A stretch of 64,000 bases of DNA from Tetradesmus obliquus (lineage: Eukaryota; Chlorophyta; Chlorophyceae; Sphaeropleales; Scenedesmaceae): NCBI GenBank assembly GCA_030272155.1, contig CP126196.1:4092001-4156000 (forward strand), given 5' to 3'. Position numbers and translations under genes: made by a program. This document shows, piece by piece, positions 23,001 to 33,774 of this stretch (within the stretch, counting starts at the first letter, position 1; each line of letters opens with the position of its first letter). Under the pieces are notes generated by a model. It did not search any database. It was not told the DNA's origin and worked only from the letters and a program-made list of their open reading frames with translations.

Positions 23001-23787
23001 TACTGTCTCCGCCTGCCAAATGGCACCTGTACTCGCCGCACCCACATCTTGCATTCCTCTGCGTGATTTTTTGTGAACTTTAAGTTGCCTTATGCGCTGC
23101 TGTGTTGTATGCAGGCAAGCCGTTGAGTTTTTACCGCCGTGCTGCCAACCGTGCTGGCAAGAGCTTCACCCCTGGAGACTGGTGGACATTTGTAGTGGAG
23201 GAAAAGCACAATCTAAGCCTGTACCAGCTGTGGTTTGCAAAGTGGCTCAACCTGCAGAGCATCCTTGCCGACCAGCCCATCCAGTGAGTAACTGTTACGT
23301 CGTTTTGTTATTCAGACATTTGAGTAAATGATGTCACAAGGTGAGAGTGGTGGAGGTTGGTCATGCCTTGCATGCGGTAGTGCAAGTACTGCAGCATGGA
23401 ATCTGTGGAAGTTTAAGGCGGCAGCCTGATGTCACTCGCGAGTCGCCTGCGGTCACTCTTGCTGTCTGAGCTGCTTTGAGCAAGGCAAATGCAATAAAAG
23501 CCACAGCGAACCCTGTGGCAGCTTACTCTTGCATGCAGAGAGAAACTTTGTATCAGCATTCACCACATCGGCAAGCACATGCATGCCGGCGACACATGCT
23601 CACATCTGCACATGGGCATCACACGTCAGTGCACACACCCGATTGTGATCTAATCACGACCGTTTGCTGCCTTGTTGTGTGCAGATATGCCGTAAAGGAC
23701 AAGGCCAGCAGCGAGTATTTGCTGTCAAACGACCTGTGGACACCCAGCTTGGCTAAGGGCTACGCGGCACGCTACTGCAGCGTCTGA
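20087..23787 (+). CDS. secreted protein of unknown function
   Basis: Seven exons in phase: 20087-20138, 20318-20463, 20967-21110, 21345-21480, 22473-22616, 23115-23283, 23685-23787, giving 297 residues. I do not recognise the family. The start MKSSIIIVCGMLLCVAQGTW is a typical signal peptide split by intron 1. The mature part includes AVGHGTWSVTKQGSKVYITL, a Ser/Thr- and Val-rich beta-like stretch, then an Ala/Lys helix (LSAATKKVLDAAVAACKRVL), and ends with two aromatic-rich segments (FYRRAANRAGKSFTPGDWW, SLYQLWFAKWLNLQ). There is no second hydrophobic span or GPI-type tail. It is probably periplasmic, cell-wall or vesicular. Donor 4 is embedded in a 33-base tandem repeat. Confidence 0.7.
20645..20745. 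repeat. ATT/GTT-rich simple sequence in intron 2
   Basis: About 100 bases of imperfect ATT, TTG and TTA triplets in the intron after exon 20318-20463. This is the most AT-rich stretch in its neighbourhood. Confidence 0.8.
21453..21690 (+). repeat. 33-base minisatellite carrying a splice donor
   Basis: Seven complete units, starting at 21453, 21486, 21519, 21552, 21585, 21618 and 21651. The unit encodes AACKRVLGSGE and contains CAGGTGAG, so the donor of exon 21345-21480 recurs every 33 bases. The unit is a multiple of three and has no stop, so use of any downstream copy would add 11 residues per unit without shifting frame. Units differ only by A/C and T/C substitutions. Confidence 0.95.
21772..21850. 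repeat. (ATTAC)n pentanucleotide array
   Basis: About 14 units of ATTAC directly abut the left arm of the foldback element. Matching TGTAATGTAATG sequence abuts the right arm, so the pentamer may belong to the element or its target site. Confidence 0.95.
21848..22170. mobile_element. foldback (MITE-like) element
   Basis: Left arm, about 21850-21905, and right arm, about 22107-22168, are inverted copies of one another over some 57 bases: GTGGGAACCCCAGTCAGGAG on the left pairs with GACTGGGGTTTCCACTCC on the right. The centre of about 200 bases has GGCCGGCC, GCTGGTCAAA repeats and no ORF. Related single arms occur at 18985 and 24052. There is no transposase, so it would be non-autonomous. It lies in intron 4 of the secreted-protein gene. 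Confidence 0.8.
22624..22745 (+). repeat. dispersed 115-base repeat, copy 4
   Basis: Close match to copy 2, from TAGAATGACAGTTTTAGGCA to CTCCGAGTGGGCTAATC, with a small GC-rich insertion in the middle. It starts a few bases past the donor of exon 22473-22616. Confidence 0.85.
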
Positions 23788-24745
23788 ACCTCAAGCAGCA
23801 TCACATGGATCCGGAAGAAGCAGCGCAATGTTCCGGAAGCTCAATGCATATGCTTCTGGAAGCAGCAGCTCAATGTCTAGCAGCGGAGCGGGAGCATGGA
23901 GGTCACACGCAGGGATGGCTGTTGTGCAGAGTTGCATGCATCGCAGCGACAAACTGCCTGAGCAGCCTGCTCACTGAGTAACCTTCAAGGTCATAGTTTG
24001 ACTTGTGTTCCTGAAGCGCGTTAGTAGCCCTGCTACAGCTCGCGAGCACTGCCATACTCCACTCATCAAGGGGGTGGCAACACCAGTCAGCAACAACAAG
24101 AGGCTTGTAGGGGAGGGGGGGAGGGGGGGGGGGAGGGGGGGGGCATGTCACGATGACGATCAGTGGCCTCCACAGCAGCAACCTCAGCAGCAAACGTTTG
24201 AGATGTCCTTGCCACGTTCTCAAGATATGAGGTGGCTATTCCTCACTCGGTTCCACATTGTCAGTCGCTGCTTCCTGCATGACAGCGCTGGTATCTACTG
24301 CTGTGTGAGGTACCACCGTAGCAGATCCAGTCACTGGAGTGCATCAGTGCATGTTTGTCTGCTGCATCAGACCGATGCTCTTCATGCGGCGCGTCCTGGC
24401 TCGACGCATAATCAATTCAACGTCCTCACCAAGCGTTCAGAATTTCCTGATGCCGCATCTCATCACATCAGCGTAACCTGTGTCACCCCACCTGTCACCA
24501 GCACCGGCAGGGCAGTGAAGGGCATTCTGTCATGTGTGTCACTCCCGTCGACGGGTCCGCAGCAGCATATTAGCAATCGGAGCAAGGGGCATGTAGTAAA
24601 CTTCGATCTTTTTGCGATGATTGCACAAGTAACTGCACAGCGAGTGCCGATCAACGCCCATGCCACTCTCCAGAGATACACGCTCTTTGCATCGCCGCAG
24701 TCAAGTTTCGACATCTTGACAGTATAATTGGAGTCGAACAGCCGA
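23788..24745. other. region between secreted protein and FAS1 kinase genes
   Basis: It holds the 3' UTR of the first gene and the promoter of the second. A foldback-family arm is at 24052-24113, followed by a G-rich run (24110-24143). An open frame of 240 codons (24005-24727) has no family features and runs through the arm and the G run, so I do not call it a gene. Confidence 0.6.
24052..24113 (+). repeat. solo arm of the foldback-repeat family
   Basis: ACTCCACTCATCAAGGGGGT then GCAACACCAGTCAG and AGAGGCTTGTAGG align with the left arm of the 21848-22170 element with scattered changes. No inverted partner is nearby. Confidence 0.7.
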
Positions 24746-27234
24746 ATGACTGCACGCCTGCTGTTCTCTGGAGTGCTGCGTGAGTTCTCTTACTGCCTCT
24801 TGACCTCCCGTCGTCAGTTCATGCCTGCTGCTTCCACATTCCTGCACAGCTCAACAATATAGCCGGTATTTCAGCGGTTCCAGTATCAGTTCCACGTCAT
24901 GTGGTGCCCAGACAGACCCAACAGGCAGCCAGGCTAGCAGCAGCAGCAAAGCAGCAGTACTGGTCACCCTTCTTCTTGTCTCATCTTCTCCTGAGCTGGA
25001 CATACATTCCATGATGACACTCAGCAGCACTGCAATGCAAGATGCTGCTTTGATGTCGACGGTTCGTCGGATAAACGATTTAAACAGCTGTCTAGCAGCT
25101 TTCTTTGTCTGTGCTGCAGTGCCTCTGCCGCTGCATTTGACAGTACGGTGTGCCTGCTTGCCCATGCCTGCAGTGCTGGCCTGCTGCAGCAGCACAGCAC
25201 AGGCGCAGGGCCAGCAGCAGCAGTTCACCTCAGTGTTTATGGCCATGCTGGGGCTGCCAGGTAGGCCACGATGAGAGACGATAACACAGTGTCAGTTGCC
25301 GCCCCTGTTTGAAACTAGAGAGCGCATATGGGTCCTGGCACCATCTTAGATGTATCAGCCACAACTGCTTGAACGCATGGTCTGAGACCAGAAGGGAGAG
25401 TGAACACCATAGAACATAATGCGTAGAGTAGGGCCTGGCATGCGGCTCCAGCGCATAGCAAGCTCTGCCAGCATCACCGCAGCAGTGTTTATGGCTAACT
25501 AGAGCTGCCAGGTAGGCGATTACAATGCATAGTGTAGACCTGCAATGTGTCTCAAATTTGAGCTGGATTTTGAGCGTTGCCAGCATCATTGCAGCTGACT
25601 GTTGGGTGTGCTAGGCGGGTGTCAGCCTTCGAGCATAGCAGTGTGATCAGGAGAGTGATGCCCCACGTTAGCTGCGCCACATGCGGCAACTGCTGCCGGC
25701 AGCTGCATGCCGCAGGATACAAGCCCACACTCAGTGCATGCCATGCTTCTGTGGTTGTCATTATCGTCATCATGTCTCCATTTCAGCCATAGCACCGTCG
25801 TCTGTGGTTGTGTTGTGGCCACCCTGCTCCCCGCAGTCCTACCTGGGGCCTGGTGGCCAGCTCTCAACTGCATCGTGCTATACACAGTACGGCTGATGCC
25901 AAGATGTTCTGCTCTTGCAGACCTTCGAATTGTGCAGCAGACGTACATGCGCATGGTGAAGAAGTGTGTGCTGCAGGGCAACAACGCAATCCAGCAGAAA
26001 TCAGTTATCCTTGTGTCATTTCCTGCTCTTGCAGACCTTCAGATTGTGCAGCAGACGTACATGCTCATGATGAAGGGGGGCGTGCTGCAGGGTAACAACG
26101 CATTCCAGCAGATCCTAAGCCTGGCCACGAGCACAACAGCCAATGTGAGTGCACTTACTTTAGTTAAGAGCACAACAGCCCGTGCGGGTGTGGACGTGTG
26201 TAAACAAGCATTTCAGCGCAATCAGTCATGCTGCGAGTGATGCACGGCACGGGTACAGCAGCTGATAAGAGTGCTTACAAAAGCACAAGCAGCCGCACAG
26301 CTGCCACTCCAACCTGTAGTTCTGCCTTCACATGCAGCGGCGCTTCTTTCGTGGCCCATTCTACAATGAGCAGCCACAGCTCGCTTCCAGCAGCATCTAG
26401 CACGGCTCTGTTGGCGTGTTCAACAGGTGCTCGATGCTGACTGCTCCACATGCATATGCAGGCGACGTTCTTCTGGCCGCAAGATGCCGCATGGGCTGAC
26501 CTGTCGCAGCAGCTGTGCATGTCAGTCCCGCAGATTCAAAACGTCATGGCATCTTTTCCCCCCATTGCCGCCAGCTTCATGAGTTTGATTGTGGTGCCTG
26601 GCAAGACCTTTTTCGAAAAGGATTTTGAAAATGGGGAAGAACTTCCTACCCTGAACTCCACATTCACACTGCCACTCACCCGGAGAACAGCACCGTGAGT
26701 TTCGAGCTCTGACCAGGCCCTGCCGCAAATGCCGCAGGGGTCACAGCAGCAGCAGCAGCAGCAGCGGCAGCAGCAGCCCAGCTGCAAGTAGCAATGCACG
26801 TGGTTAGCGGCAGCCATAACAGTGGCGGTAGCACCTGCAGCGCGTAGTTTTCTCCAATTGGTCACAGCCATTGCAGGTTCCTTGCCAACACTCTGCCTTA
26901 TTTCCCGCCCGCCAATCTGTGCGCCTGCCTCAGAAATGGATCTCCAAGATGGATGTTTCCTGGATTAGCATTCAACCGTTCTGATGTGTCTATTGTCAAG
27001 TACGATGTGCGAGCGGGTGCGCCTACAGATCTTGCAGCTGCTCTCCTTGTTCCTGCTGCTGCTCTCCAGCGGCCAAGACTCACAAATGCAGCATTGCATG
27101 AAATGATTGCAATCGTCGTAGGTGACAGAAAGCTGTGGTGTTTAACACGAAGGTGTGATGTTAGTGATCGCAAAGTAACGCCGCATGCATAATGTGCACC
27201 TTATGAATTTCTTGAAACATGCTGCTGCTGGTGC

Positions 27235-27268
<34 letters not shown>

Positions 27269-29184
27269 GCTGCTGCTGGTTCAGGCAATGCTGTCATCCA
27301 CTTTGTTGACACCGCATTCCTTGACGAGTCCCAGCGCTCCTTCTGGAGTGTGCAGCGCGACATGGCCTGCGCCAAAAATAACACTGTTATAACAGCCGTC
27401 ACGCCAGCCGCCGGCAGCAAAAGCAGCCAAACAGGCTTGTCTCCCACCATCATTGCAGCCATTGCTGTGCCGTGCGCAGTAGCCGTAATCCTCGCTGCTA
27501 CAATGCTGTACATGCAGCATGTCAGGCGGCGGCAGCAGCAGCAGCAGCAGCAGCGGTCGCAGTCAGTAGATGGCGAGGCAGCAGATGGGGTAGGTGCTGC
27601 AATCCGGCCTGGGTCAGGTCCGCAGCATGGCAGGGCTTTTACAAGTGACAGCGCAGGATCTGGTCACAACTTGTCAGATGCTGAAAGGGGCGATCTGCAT
27701 TATGCAGATCAGGATCAGCAGCAGCAGCTGCCAGCTTTTGAGGCGAAGCCAGTGGTGTCTCCGGAAAATCTTGAGGGCTGGCTGCAGCTGCAGCAAGGCA
27801 AGCAGCTGTGGGGCGCTGCTGCTGCTGCTGCTGCTGCTCCAGCCGCTGCAGCAGCAGCAGCAGCAGCAGCAGCTGGCATTGCAGGTGGTGCTGCAGCTGG
27901 GCCAGCAGTTAGGTATGCTGGCAGCGGCAGCAGCAGCAGCAGCAGTGGGGCCACACTGCGGTTTGCTGAGCAGCTGGCGAGGGACTTGGACCCTGCGGAC
28001 GGCAACCCCAACATCGCCTAGTGAGTCACCTTGCAACCGCTGTTTTATAAAATTGAAGTGTGTTTTTGTTAACCCACTTGTATGTATCATGCCTGGTGCA
28101 CGTAATTTTAAAAGCAATAAGTGGATAGATACCCCAAAAATGCTTAGTGGGTGTGCTTGCTGTGTACCCTGGGCATAATTCATGTCTTTGCACAAGGTTT
28201 TCAACTCTAATCAGCTGATTTGGCGCTGCCATTAGCAGATGTTAGGCTCTGGCCAGCACCTAAGATGTGGTGCTGATCCTGTTGCGTCTGCTGCTCCTCT
28301 GCCCCTGCAGCAACATGACCAACTTTGTGCGCAAGTCGCTGCACAGCCGCACAGCCGTGTACTTTGCAGATGGCCGGGTCAACCCCAAAAAGTACGCAGT
28401 GAAATTCTACGAGGACCCTGCGGCGTGTGCTGCTGAGAGGGATGCATACAGGGACCTTCAGGGTGCGCTGCTGCCGTTTGTTCCTCTGTTGTGCTGGTAT
28501 GTTTACATGTTTGTGTAAGAAATGTTATGAGGACCCTGCAGCATGCGCTGCTGAGAGGGACGTCTACAGAGACCTGCAGGGTGCGCTACTGCCGTTAGTT
28601 TCTCTGTTGTGCTGGAATGTTTACATGTTTGTGTTTCAAGTTCTATGAGGACCCTGCGGCATGTGCTGCTGAGAGGGCCGCATACAGGGACCTGCAGGGT
28701 GAGATGCTGCGGTGTTTCTTTTTTTGTTGCCCCAGTTTGTTGTGATGGCCCTTAGTGAATGCCTGCAGAGTTTGTTGCGCATCACTGGATGCAGTGGCGC
28801 GTGCTCTACCATGACCAGTCGTAGTAGTTCGGTGGGTTTTTTTGCGTATGAGATGTAATGCTTTAATGCTTTTAATGCTGGGTTGTCAACCCCAAGAAGT
28901 ATGCAGTGAAGTTTTATGAGGACCCTGCGGCCTGTGCTGCTGAGAGGGATGCATACAGAGACCTGCAGGGTGAGCTGCTGCTGTGTTTCTTTTTTTGTTG
29001 CCCTAGTTTGTTACGATTGCCCTTGTTGAATGCATGCAGAGTTTATTGAGCATCAGTGCATGCAGTGGTGCGTGCTCTGCCAGCAACAGTTGTAGTAGTA
29101 ATACATACCAAGTGTCCTATGTCTGAAACTGGATAGATACTGCCTCCTACAGCTACACTGTAATATATACACTGGGATTGCCGC

Positions 29185-29221
<37 letters not shown>

Positions 29222-32200
29222 GCTGCTGCTGCTGCTGCTGCAGGTGCTCAGAACAAGTACATTCCACTGCTGGAGACGGCCTACGTGGAGCAGCCGGGCA
29301 GCCGCTTCACCTCCTTCTGCGTGTTTGAGCAGGGCAGCAGGTGTCTGGACGAGTTTGCGCAGCAGCAGCCCAACGTGTACCGGCTGGTGAGCCACATGTA
29401 TACCTGCATATAAATCTGTGCAGAGAGAGGCTCCTGCTTTATAGACGCATTGTACATCTGCCTGCTGTTTGGAACTGAGGTCACCTGGTGATGATACCTG
29501 CTCTGGTTTCAACAGAGTGACGGCCATTGTTTTGCTGCTTTCAAGCAGCAAGGTCCTTCTGACAAGCACACTATGACTTCCAGACTATGTGGTGTGCTTC
29601 TTACGGCGCATCCTGCTGCTGCTGTCGCTGCTGCTGCTGCTGCTGCCGCTGCCGCTGCCAGATTGACATGTTCCACCAGCTGCTCAGTGCTGTGGCGTAC
29701 CTGCATGACCACGGCCGTGTGCACCTGGACATGAAGCCACAGAACGTGGTCTACATGGAAAGGTGGGGCCATTTTGGTGACTTTGTGTCACTTTCAGACA
29801 GCAGCAGCAGCAGCACCAGCACCAGCTGCTGCAGCCGCTGCTCCAGCATCGTACCATGGTGGGAAGTAAAAGGTTGGTGGCAGTGCGCTTCAGTAGCTGC
29901 TGCATCACCAGCTTGCTCCTTACATGCTGCATCAGCCTGCAGGCTGATGCTGGTGCAGCAGCATCCACCCACATGTCTCTGTAGACCATGTTCTTTGGGG
30001 AGATGTTGCCCAGCAGGGCATCATGCAGCCAAAGGACATGTTCTACATGGACAGGTGGGGTTTTGCTGGTGCTTCAGCATCAGGATCAGCATCAGCATCT
30101 TGGTATACACAGGCAGGTGGTCTAGATTTGAATGCTGCTGCAGCAGCAACATCAGCATCAACTGCGTGGTGTACATGGGCAGGTGGGAGCCGGTGTCTCA
30201 TCATAACGAGCATCAGCAGCTGCTGCAGCCGCCGCCGCAGCTGCAGCAGCAGCAGCAGCAGCATGGTGTGTGAGAAAGAGTGGGTAGCAGTTCTGGAGCT
30301 GCTGCATCACCAGCTTGGTCTTTACATGCTGCATCAGCCTGCAGGCTGATGCTGGTGCAGCAGCATCCACCCACATGTTTCTGTAGACCATGTTCTGGCG
30401 CTGAATGCTGCCCAGAAGGGCATTCTGAAGCCCCAGATCATGGTCTACAGAGGCAGGTGGGTTGATGGTGGTGCGTCAGCATCTGGATAAGCATCAGCAT
30501 CTTGGTGGTACGTAGGCAGGTGATACCAATTGGGCCGCTGCTGCATCAGCATGAACAGCAGCAACAGCATGTCCAGCATCAGCAGCATTGTTGAAAGGTA
30601 GGCAGCAACGCGCGCTGGGTGCTGCTGCATGTCATTGGCCTGCTTGTGCATCTGTCGACATGTCACAGCTTCCCGTGAGCCTGCTCGCAGTGTCATTGCT
30701 GCGCGGAAACGTTCATTGAACTGCACCCAGCGGCAGTTGGGATGTGAATGGAACAAGGTAAAACCTAGGCATAAACCCAAACATCACCCTGACCTGGCTG
30801 CATGCATGCGCTGCTGCAGGGCTGGCTTTTGGATGCTGCTGCATGTGCTGCTGCGTGCCTGACTGCAAGCATGTGCTGCTGCTGCATGTGCTGCTGCGTG
30901 CGCTGCTGCATACCTGACTGCAAGCATGTGCTGCTGCTGCATGTGGTGCTGTGTGCGCTGCGGCGTACCTGACTGCAAGCATGTGCTGGTGTGTACCTGA
31001 CTGCAACCATGTGCTGCTGCATGTGCTGCTGCATGTGCTGCTGCATACCTGACTGCAAGCATGTGCTGCTGCATGTGCTGCTGCGTACCTGACTGCAACC
31101 ATGTGCTGCTGCATGTGCTGCTGCGTACCTGACTGCAAGCATGTGCTGCTGCATGTGCTGCTGCGTACCTGACTGCAACCATGTGCTGCTGCATGTGCTG
31201 CTGCATGTGCTGCTGCCTACCTGACTGCAATCATTTGCTGCATGTGCTGCTGCATGTATGTGCTGCATGCATGTGCTGCTGCAGGGCTGGCTTGTGGATG
31301 CTGATTGACCTGGCCACCAGTGCACACCTAGGCGAGGAGACGCGCCTGGTGAGTGATGTAGCGGTCGATGTTTGCACTAAATGCGACACGGTGCCCCAGC
31401 GTTCCACCCCATACACACCAACCAGCAACGCCCTGGGCCCCCTGAGGTCTCGGCCTCAATCCTGACATCTCACCCCCTCTCCTCCCTCTGGTTTAGAAGA
31501 GGGGTAACAACATGGCCACGTGCCAGCATTGTATCGATTTGAAAAGGCTGTCCACATGGTTTCAATACATATGCGGCAACTCAACTGTTTGGTGCGAGGT
31601 AGCAAGCGCAAAACACCAAGCGCCGTGCACCAGCGGTAGCAGTAGCAATCTTCCGTGTCAGAACGCAAGCGTACGACTCCTTGAGCTGACTTGTCCTATC
31701 CTTGCAGGTCTACACGCGCGACTACTGCTCCCCTGAGGTGGCGCAGGCAGCCATGGAGGGCCGCAGCAGCTTTGTTGCACAGCCCGCAACAGACATGTGG
31801 GGCGTGGGCTTGATCATGTTCCAGCTGGTGACAGGTGAGCCAGACACTGCACCAACATGTTACATGGCAGTGCTGGGTGTTGTTTCCCCTGTTCAGTTAA
31901 CGATGCGGCAGTTGTCCATAGACACAGTGCGTGCAGTTCTGTGCTACTAGGATTAGGAGTGCTTTTTCCTCCTGGCCTTTCATAGGCAGCCTGGAGGGCC
32001 GCAGCTCCTTCATTGCGCAGCCTGCCACAGACATGTGGGGCGTGGGTCTGATCATGTTCCAGCTGGTGACAGGTGAGCAGCATGGCCGCCTGTGACCATC
32101 TTGTGGAATCACACCCCTTCCCTACTATACCACTACGGTGACCAGCTGCATTACACCATGATGAATCAACCATGTATAGGTGAACTGTAGTACACAGGCC

Positions 32201-33034
32201 GCCCATTCTTCCCTTCTACCTGGGGTGAGGATGGCCGGCTTGGCAGCACCACAACTTACCCAAGCTCTCCATCACCCTACCCATCAAAGTAACAACATGA
32301 CATAACAATTTAACATATTCTATATTGTCGCAGGTCGCCCTTTCTTCCCATCCACCTGGGCCGAGGATGGCCGGCTGTGGCGGGCCCTAGGCGGCTTTGA
32401 GCGGCTGCCCAGTGAGCTGCAGGACCTCGTAACAATGCCTGGCCTGGACCCAAATTTCAAAGGGATCATGCGGCAGGTGGGTGTTGATATTTGTTAATAA
32501 AAACGTTGTTTTGTCGTTGATTGATCGTCTGCCCAGTGAGCTGCATGACCTTGTAACTCTGCCTGGCCTGGACCTGAACTTCAAAGGCATCATGCGGCAG
32601 GTGGGTTTTGATGTCTGTTACTGTCATTGCTGGCACTACATAAACCGGCAGCGCAGCTTGGGCGGCTTTGAGCAGCTGCCCAGCGAGCTGCAGGACCTCG
32701 TAACAATGCCTGGCCTGGACCCAAATTTCAAAGGTATCATGCGGCAGGTGCGTCTTTTGGTTGTCTTTGTTTGATTTGGTGAACAGGCAGCGCAGCTTGG
32801 GCGGCTTTGAGCAGCTGACCAGCGAGCTGCAAGACCTCACAACCCTGCCCGCAGTAAATCCCAACTGCAAAGGCAGCTTGCAACAGGTGCGTATGCTGAG
32901 GTGTCATGCACTACTGTAATCATATGAGTGGATAAAAAATTGCAGCTTGAACAGCTCTGAGCGCCTGCTGAGCAAGCTGCAGGGCCTCACCACCCTGTGA
33001 CGAGGTAGCTGTTGGATGCAGCAGCAAACATCTT

Positions 33035-33083
<49 letters not shown>

Positions 33084-33774
33084 GTAGGTGAAGCGGTTGC
33101 TGCATCGGCGGCCGGAGGACCGCCCCTCAGCGCAGGCGCTGCTGATGGACAAGTTTTTCCAGGCCCGCAACACCACTACACAGGTACGTCGATCTATAAA
33201 CGTCACAGTATCAAATTCAACACAGCACTGCGTGCCAGACAATGCTGCAGCTCCCATGCCTGGCTTCTTGCTGGCAGTGTGTGCTGCTGATGGACAAGTT
33301 TTTCCAGGCCCGCAACACCACCACACAGGTATGCTCTCTCTTTTGCACGTGACCTGGCATGCTCAGGTGGCAAATGCCAGTTCGTGTTTCTTATTCAGGC
33401 CCTGCATGCAAGCAGGTGAAGGTGAAGGCTGACAGTGCATTAGTAAGCATGTTATAAGACACATGAACCCGCTGGCAGTGTGCTCTAACTGATGTGGCGC
33501 ACTCAGCAAAGCCGCTTGCAAGGGCAAACTGCGATTGTACAGCATGTCGAGTGTAACAGATATGTGCTGCTTGACATCACAAATTATGTGTGCTGCTGAT
33601 TGTAACTCGCGTGCTGTGCTGCTACCGCTGATCACGCAGGTGTCTCATGACAGCAGCACCTACTCAGTGGCCAGCGCAGGCTCCTCAGCAGCAGCAGCAG
33701 CTGCAGCAGCAGCGGCCGCAGCAGCAGCCCCTGCAGCTGCTGCCAGCCCTCCTGTGCCTGCTTCGCCACCATGA
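24746..33774 (+). CDS. fasciclin-domain receptor-like protein kinase
   Basis: Predicted surface receptor. Exons 24746-24779 and 25120-25260 encode a signal peptide ending near AQAQG. FAS1 sequence follows: IVQQTYMLMMKGGVLQGNNA (26037-26139), TFFWPQDAAWADLSQQL (26462 on) and NAVIHFVDTAFL (27276 on), the usual H1 and H2 boxes. A span (TIIAAIAVPCAVAVILAATM) and a Gln/Ala/Ser-rich juxtamembrane part end at 28020. Kinase exons are 28311-28462, 29244-29386, 29662-29762, 31285-31348, 31708-31834, 32334-32476, 33088-33183 and 33640-33774. Key residues: YAVKFYEDP (Lys), AERDAYRDL (Glu), HLDMKPQNVV (catalytic loop, HRD to HLD), LIDLATS (DFG to DLA), YCSPEVAQ and TDMWGVGLI. I see no Gly-rich loop. Conserved D, K and N suggest possible activity, but ATP binding may be altered. 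Exons between 25261 and 27270 are only partly resolved. Confidence 0.85.
25483..25520 (+). pseudogene. copy of FAS1-kinase exon 2 end with donor
   Basis: CAGTGTTTATGGCTAACTAG followed by AGCTGCCAGGTAGG repeats the exon-2 end at 25230-25265 (CAGTGTTTATGGCCATGC). It lies 220 bases past the true donor and has an in-frame stop. Confidence 0.8.
25905..26010 (+). pseudogene. acceptor-side copy of the first FAS1 exon
   Basis: CTGCTCTTGCAGACCTTCGA and the following bases encode IVQQTYMRMVKKCVLQGNNA, almost the same as the version at 26027-26139 (TYMLMMKGGVLQGNNAFQQ). One of the two must be the exon. I favour the second, because it continues to a good donor (AATGTGAGTG). The first could be an alternative exon. 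Confidence 0.75.
28520..28980 (+). pseudogene. three donor-side copies of the kinase Lys exon
   Basis: Copies at about 28524-28585, 28636-28702 and 28884-28972 each repeat the end of exon 28311-28462, encoding YEDPAACAAERDAYRDLQ with few changes and a GGTG(A/C)G donor. All lie downstream of the functional donor. The third copy is the longest and starts at VNPKKYAVKF, so it includes the catalytic lysine codon. Confidence 0.92.
29178..29243 (+). repeat. (CTG)n intron end before kinase exon 29244
   Basis: An almost pure CTG tract with two CCG interruptions runs straight into the CTGCAG acceptor. No other polypyrimidine tract is present. Confidence 0.9.
29876..30535 (+). repeat. 410-base duplication with four catalytic-loop donor copies
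   Basis: Two related blocks (29876-30060 and 30284-30470) share a 110-base core with the perfect palindrome CATCAGCCTGCAGGCTGATG and end in copies of the catalytic-loop exon end. Such ends occur near 30022-30056, 30165-30187, 30432-30456 and 30510-30525; each has a (G/C)TCTACA-like or GTGTACATGG-like core and an AGGTGGG-type donor. All follow the true donor at 29762. Confidence 0.85.
30815..31285 (+). repeat. CATGTGCTGCTG array between acceptor copies
   Basis: About 470 bases of 12-base units (CATGTGCTGCTG) interleaved with TACCTGACTGCAA(G/C) units form a higher-order array. It starts just after a copy of the exon-31285 acceptor and exon start (CTGCAGGGCTGGCTTTTGGA at 30817) and ends at the functional acceptor. 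Confidence 0.9.
31983..32080 (+). pseudogene. copy of kinase exon 31708-31834, 3' part with donor
   Basis: It encodes EGRSSFIAQPATDMWGVGLI-like sequence through LVTG and a GTGAGC donor, nearly identical to the functional exon end. It lies 150 bases downstream of the true donor. Confidence 0.92.
32520..32890 (+). pseudogene. three donor-side copies of the exon encoding GGFERLPSELQDL
   Basis: Copies at about 32526-32605, 32655-32752 and 32785-32890 repeat the end of exon 32334-32476 (LPSELQDLVTMPGLDPNFKG) with donors GGTGGGT, GGTGCGT and GGTGCGT. Identity falls along the series; the last keeps only part of the motif. A weaker remnant with AGCTCTGAGCGCCTGCTGAG is near 32950. Confidence 0.92.
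33040..33087 (+). repeat. (CTG)n intron end before kinase exon 33088
   Basis: Fourteen CTG units followed by CCGTAG form the whole 3' end of the intron. Confidence 0.9.
33275..33335 (+). pseudogene. copy of exon 33088-33183 end with donor
   Basis: It encodes LLMDKFFQARNTTTQ and has a GGTATG donor, as at the true exon end. It lies about 140 bases downstream. A weaker remnant (CCAGGCGCGCAATACCACA) is at about 34003. Confidence 0.9.

Noticed and set aside
24005-24727. Open frame of 240 codons on the plus strand
   Set aside because: It runs through a foldback arm and a poly-G tract, has no recognisable motif, and sits where the promoter of the kinase gene must be.
28018-28023. TAG as the end of a FAS1 membrane protein separate from the kinase
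   Set aside because: The bases read TA|GTGAGT, a good donor, and joining to the acceptor at 28311 keeps the frame (Tyr codon) into the kinase domain.
30815-31285. Gene on the minus strand with His/Gln-rich repeats
   Set aside because: The open frames are translations of the CATGTGCTGCTG array; no motif or splice pattern supports a gene.
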